From: Glycomyces luteolus
GTDB taxonomy: Bacteria > Actinomycetota > Actinomycetes > Mycobacteriales > Micromonosporaceae
Length of the DNA stretch: 56,150 nucleotides
NCBI RefSeq assembly: GCF_027622875.1
Contig: NZ_JAPZVP010000029.1
Span: forward strand, 1-56,150
Reading direction: 5' to 3'
In this document: positions 1 to 9,500 of the stretch, piece after piece
Position numbering within the stretch: position 1 is the stretch's first letter
Layout: each line of letters opens with the position of its first letter
Notes under the pieces: model-generated
Database searches by the model: none
What the model was told of the DNA's origin: nothing
Seen by the model: only the letters and a program-made list of their open reading frames with translations
Position numbers and translations under genes: made by a program

Positions 1-6
1 CGGGTT

Positions 7-126
7 TGTTTGGTGGTGAGAGCGGAAGTGACACACCCGGTCCCATTCCGAACCCGGTCGTTACGGCTTCCAGCGCCGATGGTACTGCACTCGAGAGGGT
101 GTGGGAGAGCAGGACACCGCCAAACA
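7..126 (+). rRNA. rrf: 5S ribosomal RNA
   Basis: About 120 nt with the conserved 5S core: GGTGGTGAGAGCGG near the 5' end, CACACCCGGTCCCATTCCGA in the loop B/helix III region, and GTGGGAGAGCAGGACACCGCC at the 3' side (the last three given as separate short motifs, not one string). The 5' GTTTGG at 8-13 pairs with CCAAAC at 120-125 to close helix I. It is presumably the last gene of an rRNA operon whose 16S and 23S lie off the left edge. Ends are set from helix I and may be off by a few bases. Confidence 0.95.
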
Positions 127-138
127 TCTACGTATAGG

Positions 139-172
139 AAGCGCCCCACCGCAATGCGGTGGGGCGCTTTCG
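139..172 (+). terminator. Rho-independent terminator of the rRNA operon
   Basis: A perfect 14-bp stem (139-152 with 156-169) and a 3-nt AAT loop, ending in a short T run. It sits 13 nt after the 5S gene, as expected for an rRNA operon terminator. Confidence 0.9.
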
Positions 173-200
173 TGTATCCAGAAGTTGTCTTGAGCGCAAA

Positions 201-235
201 GGAAAGGCCGCGACCCAATGGGTTGCGGTCTTTCC
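201..235. terminator. Second hairpin, probably bidirectional terminator
   Basis: Arms 201-216 and 220-235 pair along their full length with two G-U pairs. It lies between the 5S gene and the converging acetyltransferase gene, so it can stop transcription from either side. Confidence 0.75.
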
Positions 236-246
236 TCTTTGCCGGG

Positions 247-750
247 TCATGGCAGCGTTCGAGTCAGCCATACGATTTCGCCGCGGTCGTCGGTCGTGAC
301 ATGGTCGCGTTTGAATCCGATTTTGTCGAGGACTCGAAGCGAGGCGGTGTTCCAGGTCCGGACGGTCGACCATAGGCGCGTGCGGCCGGTTGCTGCGGCA
401 GCCTCGAGGACTGCTCTGGCAGCTTCGGTGGCGTAGCCGTTGCCGTGGACGCGGGCGAAGAGCTCGTAGGCGATCTCGGGCTCGTCGATGGTGGCACGGC
501 CGACGACCAACCCGCAGTAGCCGATGAAGTCGCCTTCCACTCGTCGGCGGATCGGCAACGCGGCGATACCTGTTGCGGCCGTGCTGGCTATCGCACCAGT
601 GATGATCTCCCGGGTCGCTTCGAGGGTCGGGGTTCCATCGCCGCGCTCGGCATGGAGCGCGCGGAGGTCATCGACGTCCGACTCGGCGAAGGGCCGCAAG
701 GTCAACCGTGCGGTCTCGAGCCGGGACGGCATCGGCTTGTAGGAGGTCAT
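247..750 (-). CDS. GNAT family N-acetyltransferase (RimJ/RimL-like)
   Basis: 167 aa. The start LETARLTLRPFAESD followed by LRALHAERGD is typical of RimJ/RimL-type GNATs, which acetylate protein N-termini or small amines with acetyl-CoA. HGNGYATEAARAVLEAA is the acetyl-CoA pyrophosphate-binding loop (motif A), and WNTASLRVLDKIGFKRD is the usual motif B end. The ATG at 750 was chosen over an upstream GTG at 825 because the extra 25 residues are arginine/proline-rich and overlap the gene upstream; MPSRLE six codons in is another possible start. It lies 5 nt after the 756-1892 gene, so the two are probably one transcript. The substrate cannot be told from the sequence. Confidence 0.85.
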   Translation of the reverse strand: MTSYKPMPSRLETARLTLRPFAESDVDDLRALHAERGDGTPTLEATREIITGAIASTAATGIAALPIRRRVEGDFIGYCGLVVGRATIDEPEIAYELFARVHGNGYATEAARAVLEAAAATGRTRLWSTVRTWNTASLRVLDKIGFKRDHVTTDDRGEIVWLTRTLP

Positions 751-755
751 AGCCC

Positions 756-1892
756 TTAGACGTACGGGCCGTCGAGGTGTTCGCCGGCGTGTTGGCGGTA
801 CCAGAGGCCCCGGTAGCAGCGCCAAGGTTGCGGGCGGAGCTGGGTCGGGGCGAAGATCTGCTCGAGGAGGCGCCGGGCTTCGAGGAAGAAGTCGAGGCGT
901 TCGTCAGGCGCGGCAACGTGCTGCGAATCGTCCACCGGCGTTTCGGCCGGAAGGATGGTGAGCGAGGGCCACATGGTGGTCTGCTCGGCGAGCGGCAGGA
1001 GCCAAGCGCGCATCTCGTCGAGCGGTTCACTGCCGACGGTGTACGTGAAGGAGGTCCGGTGCCCGGCTTCGCGGGCCGCGGCGAGGATCTCCGAGAGGCG
1101 TTCCGACTGGTGGCTCGTGGCCGGGACCAGGGGGTCGGCGGCCGCGGCGTCCTCGGGGACGGTCGGTTCGGCTTCGGCTGCGGGGCCGTCGTCTTCGAAG
1201 GTCTCGGTGGTCAGGAAGAGCAGGACGGGTCCGACCTTCGCGGCCAGCTCCGTGAACGCGGTCTCGCTGTGCAGGGCCGGGGTCAGGACGCCGAGCGTCG
1301 TCGACTCGGGGAGGCCCTCGGCTGTCATCGCTTCGCGGACCGCGACGAGGTGCTCGACCACGAGGGCTTCGTCGTGGACGCCGCCGGCGGAGAGTGTGAC
1401 CTCGTCGAAGAGGTGCGGCTCGCCGTCGTCGGCCAAGTCGGAGGCCAAGGCCTGCAACAGATCCCGGTAGCACTTCACCAGTTCAGCGGTTTCTGTGCCG
1501 GTCTGCAGGAGCAGGGTCGCGGCGGTGCCGTCGGCGCGGAGGTAGCCGCGGACCTCTTCGCCGGGCTCGGCTTCGATGATCTCGGCCACCGGAGTGCCGT
1601 CGACGCAGAGCTCGCTCAGACCGTGCTGAGGCGAGGACGGGTCGACGTGGGCGCGGAGGCTGAACGGCGAAGTCGCGCGGTCAGCGGGCAGGACCAGCAT
1701 GAACTCTTCGTCTTCGGAGTTCAGGCGAAGGCGCATGCCCTCGGAGTTGTTGCCGCGCAACCCGTACAGGTTCAACGCGATGAGCAGGAGTTCGCTCCAC
1801 TCGAGGTCGTGCCGGACCGCGAGGCGCCGCCAGCGGTGCACCGTCGAGGAAATCGGCCCGGCTGAGTCAGCAGGCTGTGTCGGCTCTTCCAT
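756..1892 (-). CDS. Uncharacterised actinobacterial protein
   Basis: 378 aa, not recognised. There is no signal peptide or membrane segment, so it is probably cytoplasmic. The N-terminal third alternates short strands and acidic turns (RLRLNSEDEEFMLVLP); a middle helical segment (ELVKCYRDLLQALASDLADD) follows; residues 230-265 are a low-complexity Ala/Glu/Pro linker. The C-terminal part ends in a Trp/Arg-rich stretch (LRPQPWRCYRGLWYRQH) that looks like a conserved family motif I cannot name. ATG start at 1892. The GNAT gene follows after 5 nt. Its 5' side faces the TPR gene at 2119, so the 225-bp gap probably holds two divergent promoters. Confidence 0.7.
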   Translation of the reverse strand: MEEPTQPADSAGPISSTVHRWRRLAVRHDLEWSELLLIALNLYGLRGNNSEGMRLRLNSEDEEFMLVLPADRATSPFSLRAHVDPSSPQHGLSELCVDGTPVAEIIEAEPGEEVRGYLRADGTAATLLLQTGTETAELVKCYRDLLQALASDLADDGEPHLFDEVTLSAGGVHDEALVVEHLVAVREAMTAEGLPESTTLGVLTPALHSETAFTELAAKVGPVLLFLTTETFEDDGPAAEAEPTVPEDAAAADPLVPATSHQSERLSEILAAAREAGHRTSFTYTVGSEPLDEMRAWLLPLAEQTTMWPSLTILPAETPVDDSQHVAAPDERLDFFLEARRLLEQIFAPTQLRPQPWRCYRGLWYRQHAGEHLDGPYV

Positions 1893-2118
1893 GACCAGTT
1901 CCGATCTTTCCTCTCGTCCCCACCGCAGTCACTCCACGGTACAAGAGACTTGGCCGTACAGGTGGACGCGGTCCACCTCTATGCTAAGGGCGTCGGGAGA
2001 CAAAAGCACCTGTCGTGAGCACCGGCACGCGGTTCGAGTCCCTGAAGCGGTGCGGGTGTTCGTCCGCTGACCTGTCTGCTGTGCTGTTGCGGTGCCCCCG
2101 AGCGATCTGGAGTCGGGA

Positions 2119-3288
2119 ATGAGCGATGCCGCTGAACCGTCCGAGGCCCCCTCACCGCGCGCCCGCGGGCGAGTCCTGCAGGCGGTGAACAAGACCTGGC
2201 CAGGGTTCATCTCCGGCGCCGTCGAGGGGCGGGCGCGGGAGCTGATCGACCAGGATCAGTACGAGGAGGCCGCCGACGTTCTGGAGAAGGGCATCGTCAA
2301 GTACGGGCCCGCTTCGGTCTCGCAGGTGCTGCTGGCCTGGTGTCTGCATTTGAGCGGGCGCAATGAGGCCGCGCTCGAGTGGGTGGTCCGGGCCGTCGAG
2401 GAGGAGCCGGACGACGAGGACGCGCACTGGCTGCGTGCGAACGTCCTGTTCGACCTGGGGCGCGCCGACGAGGCGTCGGCAGCGCTGTGGCGGGCGGTGG
2501 AACTGGCGCCGGACAACGGCCGCTACTACATGCAGTTGGCCTGGTTCCACTACGTGGACCGGGAGTTCGCCAAGACGCGGGAGCTGGTGGACCAGGCGCT
2601 TGAGCGTTCTCCCGACGACGCCTGGGTGCAGCAGACGGCCGGGCGGATCTTCGACTACCACTTGCGGCACAAGCGGGCCCACACGCATTACGTGCGGGCG
2701 TTCGAGCTCGATCCGGACGATGCCGCGGTGCGGGACGACCTGGCCGAGATCCTGCAGACCCGGGGGCGGTTGAGCGCGGGCGTGCGGGTTGCTTGGGAGA
2801 CGGCGAAAGCGGCCGCACCGGCGGGCGGCGATGCGGCCGTCGCGGCCGCACCGGCGGTCCGCGACGAGGAGAGCCTGTACGAGGTGATGCTGCGGCGGTG
2901 GTCGTGGCGCTGGTACGAGCGGGCGCTGCGAATCGCCTTGCTGCTCAACGTGATCGATTGGATCTTCCCGACGCCGTTGCCGGGTTCGGCGGTGTTGGCG
3001 GGCTTGACGGTGGCGGCGTACGGGGTGGTCTGGACGCGATCGTTGCTCGAGCTGCCGCCTGAGTGCCGCCGTGACCTGGTGGGCAAGGGCCGGCGCGGGA
3101 AATTCGCGGGGGCTTTGGCGCGGATCGTGGTGGTGTTCGCCGCGATGGGTCTGGTGCTTTGGGGTGAACTGAGCGCGTTGCAGCACTTGGGGTTGGTCGC
3201 CTTGCTCATCGCCGGGTACGCGGAGTGGTACTGGAGGGCCGCGCGGATCTCGGGACGGCGGGCGTTCGGGGCCGATCCGGACCGGTAG
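2119..3288 (+). CDS. Tetratricopeptide-repeat membrane protein
   Basis: 389 aa. Residues about 30-210 contain five or so TPR-like helical pairs, recognisable from the spaced pattern in EAADVLEKGIVKYGP, NEAALEWVVRAVEEEPDDEDAHW, DEASAALWRAVELAPDNGRYY and ALERSPDDAWV. After an Ala-rich linker the C-terminal third carries several hydrophobic segments (IALLLNVIDWIF, AVLAGLTVAAYGVVW, IVVVFAAMGLVLW, LVALLIAGYAEWYW), so the protein is a membrane-anchored TPR scaffold with the repeats most likely cytoplasmic. The ATG at 2119 has GGAG six nt upstream and is preferred over the GTG at 2092. Function unknown; TPR domains usually mediate protein contacts. Confidence 0.8.
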   Translation: MSDAAEPSEAPSPRARGRVLQAVNKTWPGFISGAVEGRARELIDQDQYEEAADVLEKGIVKYGPASVSQVLLAWCLHLSGRNEAALEWVVRAVEEEPDDEDAHWLRANVLFDLGRADEASAALWRAVELAPDNGRYYMQLAWFHYVDREFAKTRELVDQALERSPDDAWVQQTAGRIFDYHLRHKRAHTHYVRAFELDPDDAAVRDDLAEILQTRGRLSAGVRVAWETAKAAAPAGGDAAVAAAPAVRDEESLYEVMLRRWSWRWYERALRIALLLNVIDWIFPTPLPGSAVLAGLTVAAYGVVWTRSLLELPPECRRDLVGKGRRGKFAGALARIVVVFAAMGLVLWGELSALQHLGLVALLIAGYAEWYWRAARISGRRAFGADPDR

Positions 3289-3426
3289 CGGGCGTTGGCA
3301 GGTTTCTACTAGCCGACCGGCAAGGTAGGCTACTGGACGTTGCAAGAGCGCGGACCTGCGTTCGACGCGCATCGATCCCCCGAGCGGGCCGTTTCGCGGT
3401 CCGCTGGTCGCGCAGAAGGAGGCCCC

Positions 3427-4971
3427 GTGGTCGATCAGGGTATGGTGTGTTCGGTCGATCCGCTCGTCAGCGGCATCGGACGCGAGGTGCTCGCGAACGG
3501 CGGCAACGCCGTCGACGCCGCGATCGCGGCGGGTGCGGCCCTGACCGTGGTGGCCCCGCACCTGTGCGGGCTCGGCGGCGACCTGTTCGCGCTGGTCCAC
3601 GTACCGGGCGAGCCGGTGCCCGCCTATCTGAACGCCTCCGGCCGTGCCGGTTCCGGCGCGGACCCTGAGGGTCTTCGCGCCGAAGGCCATGCGGCGATGC
3701 CGTTCCGGGGTGACGTTCGGTCGACGACAGTGCCGGGCTGCGTGGACGGCTGGTTCGCGATGCACGAGCGATACGGGACGCGGCCGATGCCGGAGCTGCT
3801 GGCCCCGGCGATCGCGCTCGCGTCGGGCGGCTGGCCCGCGACGGCGATGCTCGCCAAGGCGGGCGGGACCCTCGCGGGTGTCGCGGGCGCCGAGGACCTG
3901 GTCGGCCTGGACGCGGGGTCGACGGTGCGACGCGAGCGGACCGCCGGGGCGCTGCGCGCGGCCGCCGAGGACGGCAGGGACGGGTTCTACCTGGGCGACT
4001 TCGGACAGGGACTGGTCGAGCTGGGCAAGGGCTTGTTCAGCGAGGCGGATCTGGCTGCGTCCCAAGCGAACTGGGAGGAGCCGCTGAGTGCCGAGGCCTT
4101 CGGGCACCGGGTGTGGTCGGCGGGGCCGAACTCGCAGGGGTACCTGCTGCTGCTCGCGCTGGCGATCGCGGACCGGCTGGGCTTGCCGAGGGACGCGGGC
4201 GACCCGTTGTGGGCGCACTACCTGGTCGAGGCCTCGCGGCAGGCCGGGTACGACCGACCGGAGCGGTTGTTCGAGGGCGCTGACGTATCGGATCTGCTGG
4301 CGGCGGCCGGGGAGCGGGCGGCGCGGATCAGCGCGGACCGGAAGGCCGAGGTGCCGGTGCGGCAGTCGGCCGGTGGGACGACGTACATGGCGGTGCTCGA
4401 CGGGAACGGGATGGGCGTGTCGTACATCCAGTCGAACGCGGCCGGGTTCGGGACGTGGCTGTTCGAGCCGCGCACGGGGATCGGGCTGCAGAACCGGGGG
4501 ACCGGGTTCAGCCTGGAGCCGGGGCATTCGGCCGAGTTCGGGCCGGGGAAGCGGCCGCCGCACACGCTGGTGCCGGCGTTGGTGACGCGGACGGACGGGT
4601 CGCTGCGGCTGGTGGCGGGTTCGATGGGCGGCGATTCGCAGCCGCAGATCGTGGCGCAGCTGATCGCGCGGGTGCTGCACGGCGGTGAGTCGGTGGAGGC
4701 CGCCGTCGGTGCGGCGCGGTGGCGGCTGCACCCGGGCGAGACCGGGTTCGGGACTTGGACGGGCGAGTACGAGATCGACGTCGAGTTGGAGGCCGGTCGG
4801 CCTGAGGCTTGGGCTTCCGGGTTGGGCGAGCGCGGCTTCGCGGTGCGGGATGCGGAGGCCGGGAGTGGTTTCGGGCACGCGCATCTGATCGAGGTCGGCG
4901 AGGACGGCCGGGCCGAGGGCGCGGCGGACCCGCGTGCGGAGACGGGAACGGTGGCCGTCGCGCCGAACTAA
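3427..4971 (+). CDS. ggt: Gamma-glutamyltranspeptidase family hydrolase
   Basis: 514 aa, the usual size for an Ntn-hydrolase gamma-glutamyltranspeptidase precursor. It would cleave gamma-glutamyl bonds of glutathione-like or other gamma-glutamyl compounds. The family hallmarks are present: GNAVDAAIAAGAALTVVAPHLCGLGGD near the N-terminus (read as three short motifs), the autoprocessing Thr318 in GGTTYMAVLDGNG, and the oxyanion-loop GSMGG in place of the more common GSPGG. No signal peptide is seen, so it is probably cytoplasmic, unlike the secreted classical enzymes. GTG at 3427 was chosen because AAGGAGG lies 4 nt upstream; the frame is open to a TTG at 3340. A 57-bp part of its 3' coding end recurs at 11575-11631 (see repeats). 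Confidence 0.88.
   Translation: MVDQGMVCSVDPLVSGIGREVLANGGNAVDAAIAAGAALTVVAPHLCGLGGDLFALVHVPGEPVPAYLNASGRAGSGADPEGLRAEGHAAMPFRGDVRSTTVPGCVDGWFAMHERYGTRPMPELLAPAIALASGGWPATAMLAKAGGTLAGVAGAEDLVGLDAGSTVRRERTAGALRAAAEDGRDGFYLGDFGQGLVELGKGLFSEADLAASQANWEEPLSAEAFGHRVWSAGPNSQGYLLLLALAIADRLGLPRDAGDPLWAHYLVEASRQAGYDRPERLFEGADVSDLLAAAGERAARISADRKAEVPVRQSAGGTTYMAVLDGNGMGVSYIQSNAAGFGTWLFEPRTGIGLQNRGTGFSLEPGHSAEFGPGKRPPHTLVPALVTRTDGSLRLVAGSMGGDSQPQIVAQLIARVLHGGESVEAAVGAARWRLHPGETGFGTWTGEYEIDVELEAGRPEAWASGLGERGFAVRDAEAGSGFGHAHLIEVGEDGRAEGAADPRAETGTVAVAPN
4804..4860 (+). repeat. 57-bp repeat, copy 1 (inside ggt 3' end)
   Basis: 52 of 57 positions match 11575-11631 in the same orientation. Here it encodes the tail segment ASGLGERGFAVRDAEA of the gamma-glutamyltranspeptidase. 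Confidence 0.8.
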
Positions 4972-5300
4972 GGCGCTTGGGCGGAGGGGCGCTCGGGTGC
5001 TGGTGGTTCGGTCCTTGGAGCTGCGGGCCGGGTTCGGAGCCTGGGCCTGGGTGTGGGATCTCGTGTTGGGACCTGAAATCTGGAGCCTTGGGAGTCGGCG
5101 CGCGTCCGCGCGCTGGCGCTGGCGCGCGCGTAGGGCATGCCCCTTCCCGCCCGCATCCGCCTCCGACCAACCGAAAAAGACCACACTCCCCTACGGGTGC
5201 GACATTCGGGAGAGGCGAGCGGCGCTCGGCTTTTCGGGTTGTCGGTGGGCGGTTGTACGGTCTGGGGTGACCGTTGTCGTGTTGGGAAAGGACCGGAGCT
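4972..5300. other. 329-bp non-coding interval with GC hairpin
   Basis: No credible gene was found on either strand. The first part is low-complexity G/T-rich DNA. 5096-5131 is a run of alternating C and G with strong fold-back potential (CGCGCG arms). 5180-5216 contains a short inverted pair, CTCCC and GGGAG, that could act as a weak terminator for ggt. The promoter of the next gene must lie in the last 100 bp, but I cannot place it. Confidence 0.5.
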
Positions 5301-6428
5301 GTGCCTGAGTCGTTGCGGCTTGCCGATGCCCGTCGGATCGCCATCGCCGCGCAGTTGCGGCCCAAGGCGACCAGGTTCAAGACCGTGCTCGAGCGGCTCG
5401 GGTGCATCCAGCTCGACACGATCTCCGCCGTGCGCCGCGCCCATGAGCTCACGCTGCTCGCCCGTGACCTCGACGTCGACGAAGCCGTACGGAGCCTCGA
5501 CCGGCGCCGCAGTCCCGTCGCGTTCGAGTACTGGGCGCATGCGATGTCGCTCCTGCCCGTCTCGGCCTGGCCCTACCTCGCGCGCCGCCGCAAGAACTGG
5601 CGCGATCGGTACCAGGGCGACTCGCTCGCCGTCGCCGAAGCCGAGGTCCTCGCGCTGCTCGCCGAGCGCGGTGCGATCACCGTGTCCGACTTCCCTTCCG
5701 GTGCGATGCACCGCGACCGGGGCACCGGGAACATGGGCGACAGCTGGAACCACCGCACCGACCACAAGCACGCCGTCGAGCGCCTCCTCTGGTTCGGCGA
5801 GGTCGCCTGCACGCATCGGATCGGCTTCAAACGCGTCTACCAGCTCGCCGAGCTCGCCATCCCCGCCGAACACCTGTGGGACGCCGACGACGAGGAATGC
5901 TTGCGCTACATGGTGTCCACGGCCCTGCGCAACCTCGGCGTGGGCACCACCAAGGACATCGCCGACTACTTCCGCCTCAAGATCGCCGACACCGAGCGCG
6001 TGCTCCGCGAGCTCGAGGTCGAGCAGGTCGCCGTCGAGGGCTGGAAGGGCCGCTCCTGGATCGATCCGCAGGTGCGCCGCACCCGCCTGACGGGCGCCGA
6101 GCGGGCGGTCGCGGTGTCGATGTTCGACCAGCTGGTGTGGCTGCGCGAGCGCATGGAGCGCCTGTGGGGCCACGGCTGGAAGATCGAGATCTACGTGCCC
6201 GAGCCGCAGCGCACCTTCGGGTACTACTGCCTGCCGATCTTCGTCGGCGACGACCTTCCGGGCCGGGTCGCGCTGCGCCGCAGCAACGGCGACCTCGTGG
6301 TGGAGGCCGTGCAATGGGACGACGCCCGCGCCGATCGGGAGCACCTGCGCGCCGCCGTCGACCGGGCCGCGTCGTGGGTGAATGCCGAGGTGCAGTGGAA
6401 GGCCGAGGTGCAGACGCTCGCCTTCTAA
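5301..6428 (+). CDS. YcaQ-type winged-helix protein (AlkZ/AlkX-like DNA glycosylase family)
   Basis: 375 aa, matching the HTH_42/YcaQ family, made of winged-helix repeats. Characterised members are DNA glycosylases that unhook interstrand crosslinks (E. coli YcaQ/AlkX, Streptomyces AlkZ). The N-terminal GCIQLDTIS contains Q37-L38-D39, which fits the Q-hydrophobic-D catalytic motif I recall for the YcaQ branch, in place of QxQ in AlkZ. FEYWAHAMSLLP and the C-terminal FGYYCLPIFVGDDLPGRV are also family-typical. GTG at 5301 is preferred (AAAGGA about 8 nt upstream) over an in-frame TTG at 5274. It stands alone, with no neighbouring repair or toxin-biosynthesis gene to indicate a dedicated self-resistance role. 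Confidence 0.85.
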   Translation: MPESLRLADARRIAIAAQLRPKATRFKTVLERLGCIQLDTISAVRRAHELTLLARDLDVDEAVRSLDRRRSPVAFEYWAHAMSLLPVSAWPYLARRRKNWRDRYQGDSLAVAEAEVLALLAERGAITVSDFPSGAMHRDRGTGNMGDSWNHRTDHKHAVERLLWFGEVACTHRIGFKRVYQLAELAIPAEHLWDADDEECLRYMVSTALRNLGVGTTKDIADYFRLKIADTERVLRELEVEQVAVEGWKGRSWIDPQVRRTRLTGAERAVAVSMFDQLVWLRERMERLWGHGWKIEIYVPEPQRTFGYYCLPIFVGDDLPGRVALRRSNGDLVVEAVQWDDARADREHLRAAVDRAASWVNAEVQWKAEVQTLAF

Positions 6429-6446
6429 TGGAGCCCATCGGATCCC

Positions 6447-6558
6447 GTTCACCTTGATTGTCCAAGATGGAATCGGGACACGCCGGTCAGACCAGGCATT
6501 GTCTCAGAGTTGACAGGCGTGCAGTGTGGACGACCCTTACGATTCACGCGTGATTCAC
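6447..6558 (+). promoter_or_regulatory. Candidate phosphate-type (PhoP) regulatory region
   Basis: GATTCAC at 6541-6547 is repeated exactly 11 bp later at 6552-6558, just ahead of the phosphoesterase start at 6582. A GTTCACC lies further upstream at 6447-6453. Streptomyces PHO boxes are 11-bp direct repeats with a TTCAC-containing core, so the spacing and sequence fit, though there are only two units. A TTGACA at 6510-6515 could be a -35 element. The functional assignment is inference. Confidence 0.4.
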
Positions 6559-6581
6559 ACTCCTCCGACACGCTCCGTCAT

Positions 6582-9500
6582 ATGACCCCGTACCCCCGGT
6601 TTCACCGAAATTGGCGCATACCCGCCCTTGCCCTCGTCCTCATCACAGCGCTCGTGCTGTCGATCCTCGCGTTCAAGACCACTCCGTCGGCCCAGGCCCA
6701 GGGCGGCGCGCAAGTGCTCATCAGCGAGGTGAGCAACGCGGGTCCGCGCGGCAGCGCGGACGAGATCATCGAGCTCACCAACTACGGCGACGCCCCCGCC
6801 GACCTCACCGGCTGGCAGGTGTACCGCTGCGCGGCAACGGGTTCGCGCTCGTACGACCCGCAGCTGCCGCCGTTCGACGGCGTGATCGTGGGCCCGGGGG
6901 AGACGTTCCTCATCGCGAACGCGGCCGGAACCGTGGAGGCGGACGCCTATTACGAAGTGAGCCTCGCGAACGACGGTTTCGGGATCTGGCTGGAGGACGG
7001 GGCGCGGAACCTCGTCGACGCGGTGGCCGTCTACGCGGCGCCGGGCGACAGCGACTGCGCGTTCAGCGACACGCCGCTGCCGAACGACCTCAACGGTTTC
7101 CGCAACCAGACCTGGCAGCGGACCGGCTTCACAGGAGTCCTCGCCGACGACTGGGTCAAGGCCGCGCGCACAGCGGGCGAGCCGAATGCGACCGAGGGGG
7201 ACGGCGGACCCGCGGGCGGTGACGTGCTCGTCTCGGAGCTGGTGAACGGCGGCCCGGCGGGCGGGTCGGACGACTTCGTGGAGTTCGCGAACTTCGGCGG
7301 CGAGCAGGTCGACGTGAGCGGCTGGAAGTTCTACCGCTGCTGGGGGAGCGGCCGCACCGACGACAGCAGCCTGCAAGCGACCTTCCCCGCGGGGACGGTG
7401 CTCGACCCGGGCGAGGCCTTCGTCGCCGCGCACACATCGGTGTCCGTGCCGAGCGGGGTCGGGAACGTCCGGTACTCGGTGAGCCTCGCGAACGAGGGCT
7501 TCGGCGCGATGCTGGTCGACGCGGACGGGACGGTCCGCGACTCGGTGGGCGTCTACGAGGCCGACGGTTTCCACCAGCCGCCGACCGGGAGCCCGTGCAC
7601 GCAGGGGCGGGCGCTGCCGAACCGGCTCGACTTCGGATGGAACCAGACCTACCAGCGCGTCGGCGACTCCGGCGACAACGCCGCCGATTTCGTGAAGGCG
7701 TTGCGCACCTTGGGTACCGCAGGTGACACCGTGCCGATCGAGGACCCGGAGCCGGCCGACAACGGCATGCGCGTGAGCGAACTGGCGAACGCCGGTCCCG
7801 GTGGCGCCTCGGACGAGTTCTTCGAGCTCGCGAACTTCGGCGAGAACCCGGTGAGCCTCGCCGGCTGGCGCGTGTACCGGTGCCAGGAGGACGGCCGCCG
7901 CGCCCCGCTCACGCAGATCCCCGAGATCGAAGACGTGGTGCTCGACCCGGGCGAGACCTTCGTGTCGGTGCACACCGGTTCGAAGCTGTTCGCGGACGGC
8001 GACTACGACGCCGCGTACTCGGTCGGCCTGGCCCTCAACGGGTACGGGGTGATGGTGCTCGACGCGGAGGGCCGCCCGGTCGACGCGGCGGGCGTGTACA
8101 GCGCGATGTACAGCCCCTGCACGCAAGGCCTGTCGCTGTTCAACGTCCTCGAATCGGAGTACGGCGACTCGTTCCAGCGGCTCGGCGCGACCGGATACAA
8201 CGCCGACGACTTCGTGCCCGCCCCGCGCAGCCCCGGGTCGCTGCCGGAGGACCTGCGGGCGCCGACCGACTTCACCGACGAGGAGCTCGCCCCGGTCACT
8301 GTCGACGCCGCGCCGAGGCCTTTGGGGCCCAGCGTGAACGGCGAGGTCCTGGACGGGCCCGCAGCCGAGTTGTCCGCGACCGCCGAGCACACCACCGGTG
8401 AGGCGAGCACGATCGCGTTCACCGGCGGCGCCGCCATCGACCTGAACCCGAGCGCCTCGAAGGTCTTCACCGGGATCACGGACGCGACGCCGCCCGCGAC
8501 CCGCGAGATCGCCGGCGAGGAGGAGGCCGCCCTCGACGGCGAGCCGATCGTGACCGAGACGGTCGACGGCTTCCCGTTCCAGCGCTTCGAGTTCAAGACC
8601 GACGACCGGCAGTGGCGCGACTTTGAGATCACCTGGTCCGGCACGTCGACCGGCACGAGCGAGCTGCAGATGTACGCCTGGAACCACCGGGCGGCGCGCT
8701 GGGACCTCCTCGACGCCGACGGCGGCCTCACCGGCGGGCAGATCACGCTGACCGGCACCGTCGCCGTCGGTTCGCAGGTGCGCGGGGGCCGGAACCTGGA
8801 CGTCCTCATCATGGACGGCCCCGAGACCCAGACCGCGTTCTCCGATGACCCGAGCGAACCGAACCTCGCGTTCAAGGACGCCGCCGAGTACGACTTCTCG
8901 CTCGGGTACGTCACCGACACGCAGTTCCTCACCGAGGGCTACCGGGACGCGTACGCGGAGATGTCCCGCTGGATCGCCACGAACACCGACGCCCGCGGCA
9001 TCGCCTACACGGCGCACACCGGGGACTTGATCCAGAACTGGCTCAACGGGAACAACGCGACCGAGCGGGCCGTGGACGAGTACGAGTTCGCGTCCGACGC
9101 GATGGGCGTCCTCGACGAGGCCGGCGCGCCGTACGGGGTCACGCCCGGCAACCACGACACCAAGTGGGGCCGCGAGGCCGACCTGTACAACCAGTACTTC
9201 CCGGACGAGCGCTACGAGGGGCAGGACTGGTACGGCGGGGCCTGGAAGGAGGACGACGCGCAGAACCACTACGACGTGATCGAGGCCGACGGCGCGAAGT
9301 TCCTCTTCCTCTACCTCGGCTACTACGCGGGGGAGGGCTCGATCGAGTGGGCGAACGAGGTCATCGACGCCCACCCCGACCACAACGTCGTGTTCGCGAC
9401 CCACGAGTACCTGAACCCCGACGGGTCGCTGTCCACACCGGACAACTACCGGTGGACGTCGATGGCCGACCGGTACTGGAACGAGATCATCCTCCCGAAC

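Noticed and set aside
10..375. A 121-codon frame over the 5S gene
   Set aside because: It translates rRNA and its terminators.
5096..5131. Alternating CG run as a functional element or origin
   Set aside because: It is low-complexity high-GC DNA without DnaA boxes or conserved neighbours.
2152..5184. A 1010-codon open frame on the minus strand
   Set aside because: It is antisense to the TPR and ggt genes and is almost entirely Arg/Pro/Gln-rich, the usual shadow of high-GC coding DNA.
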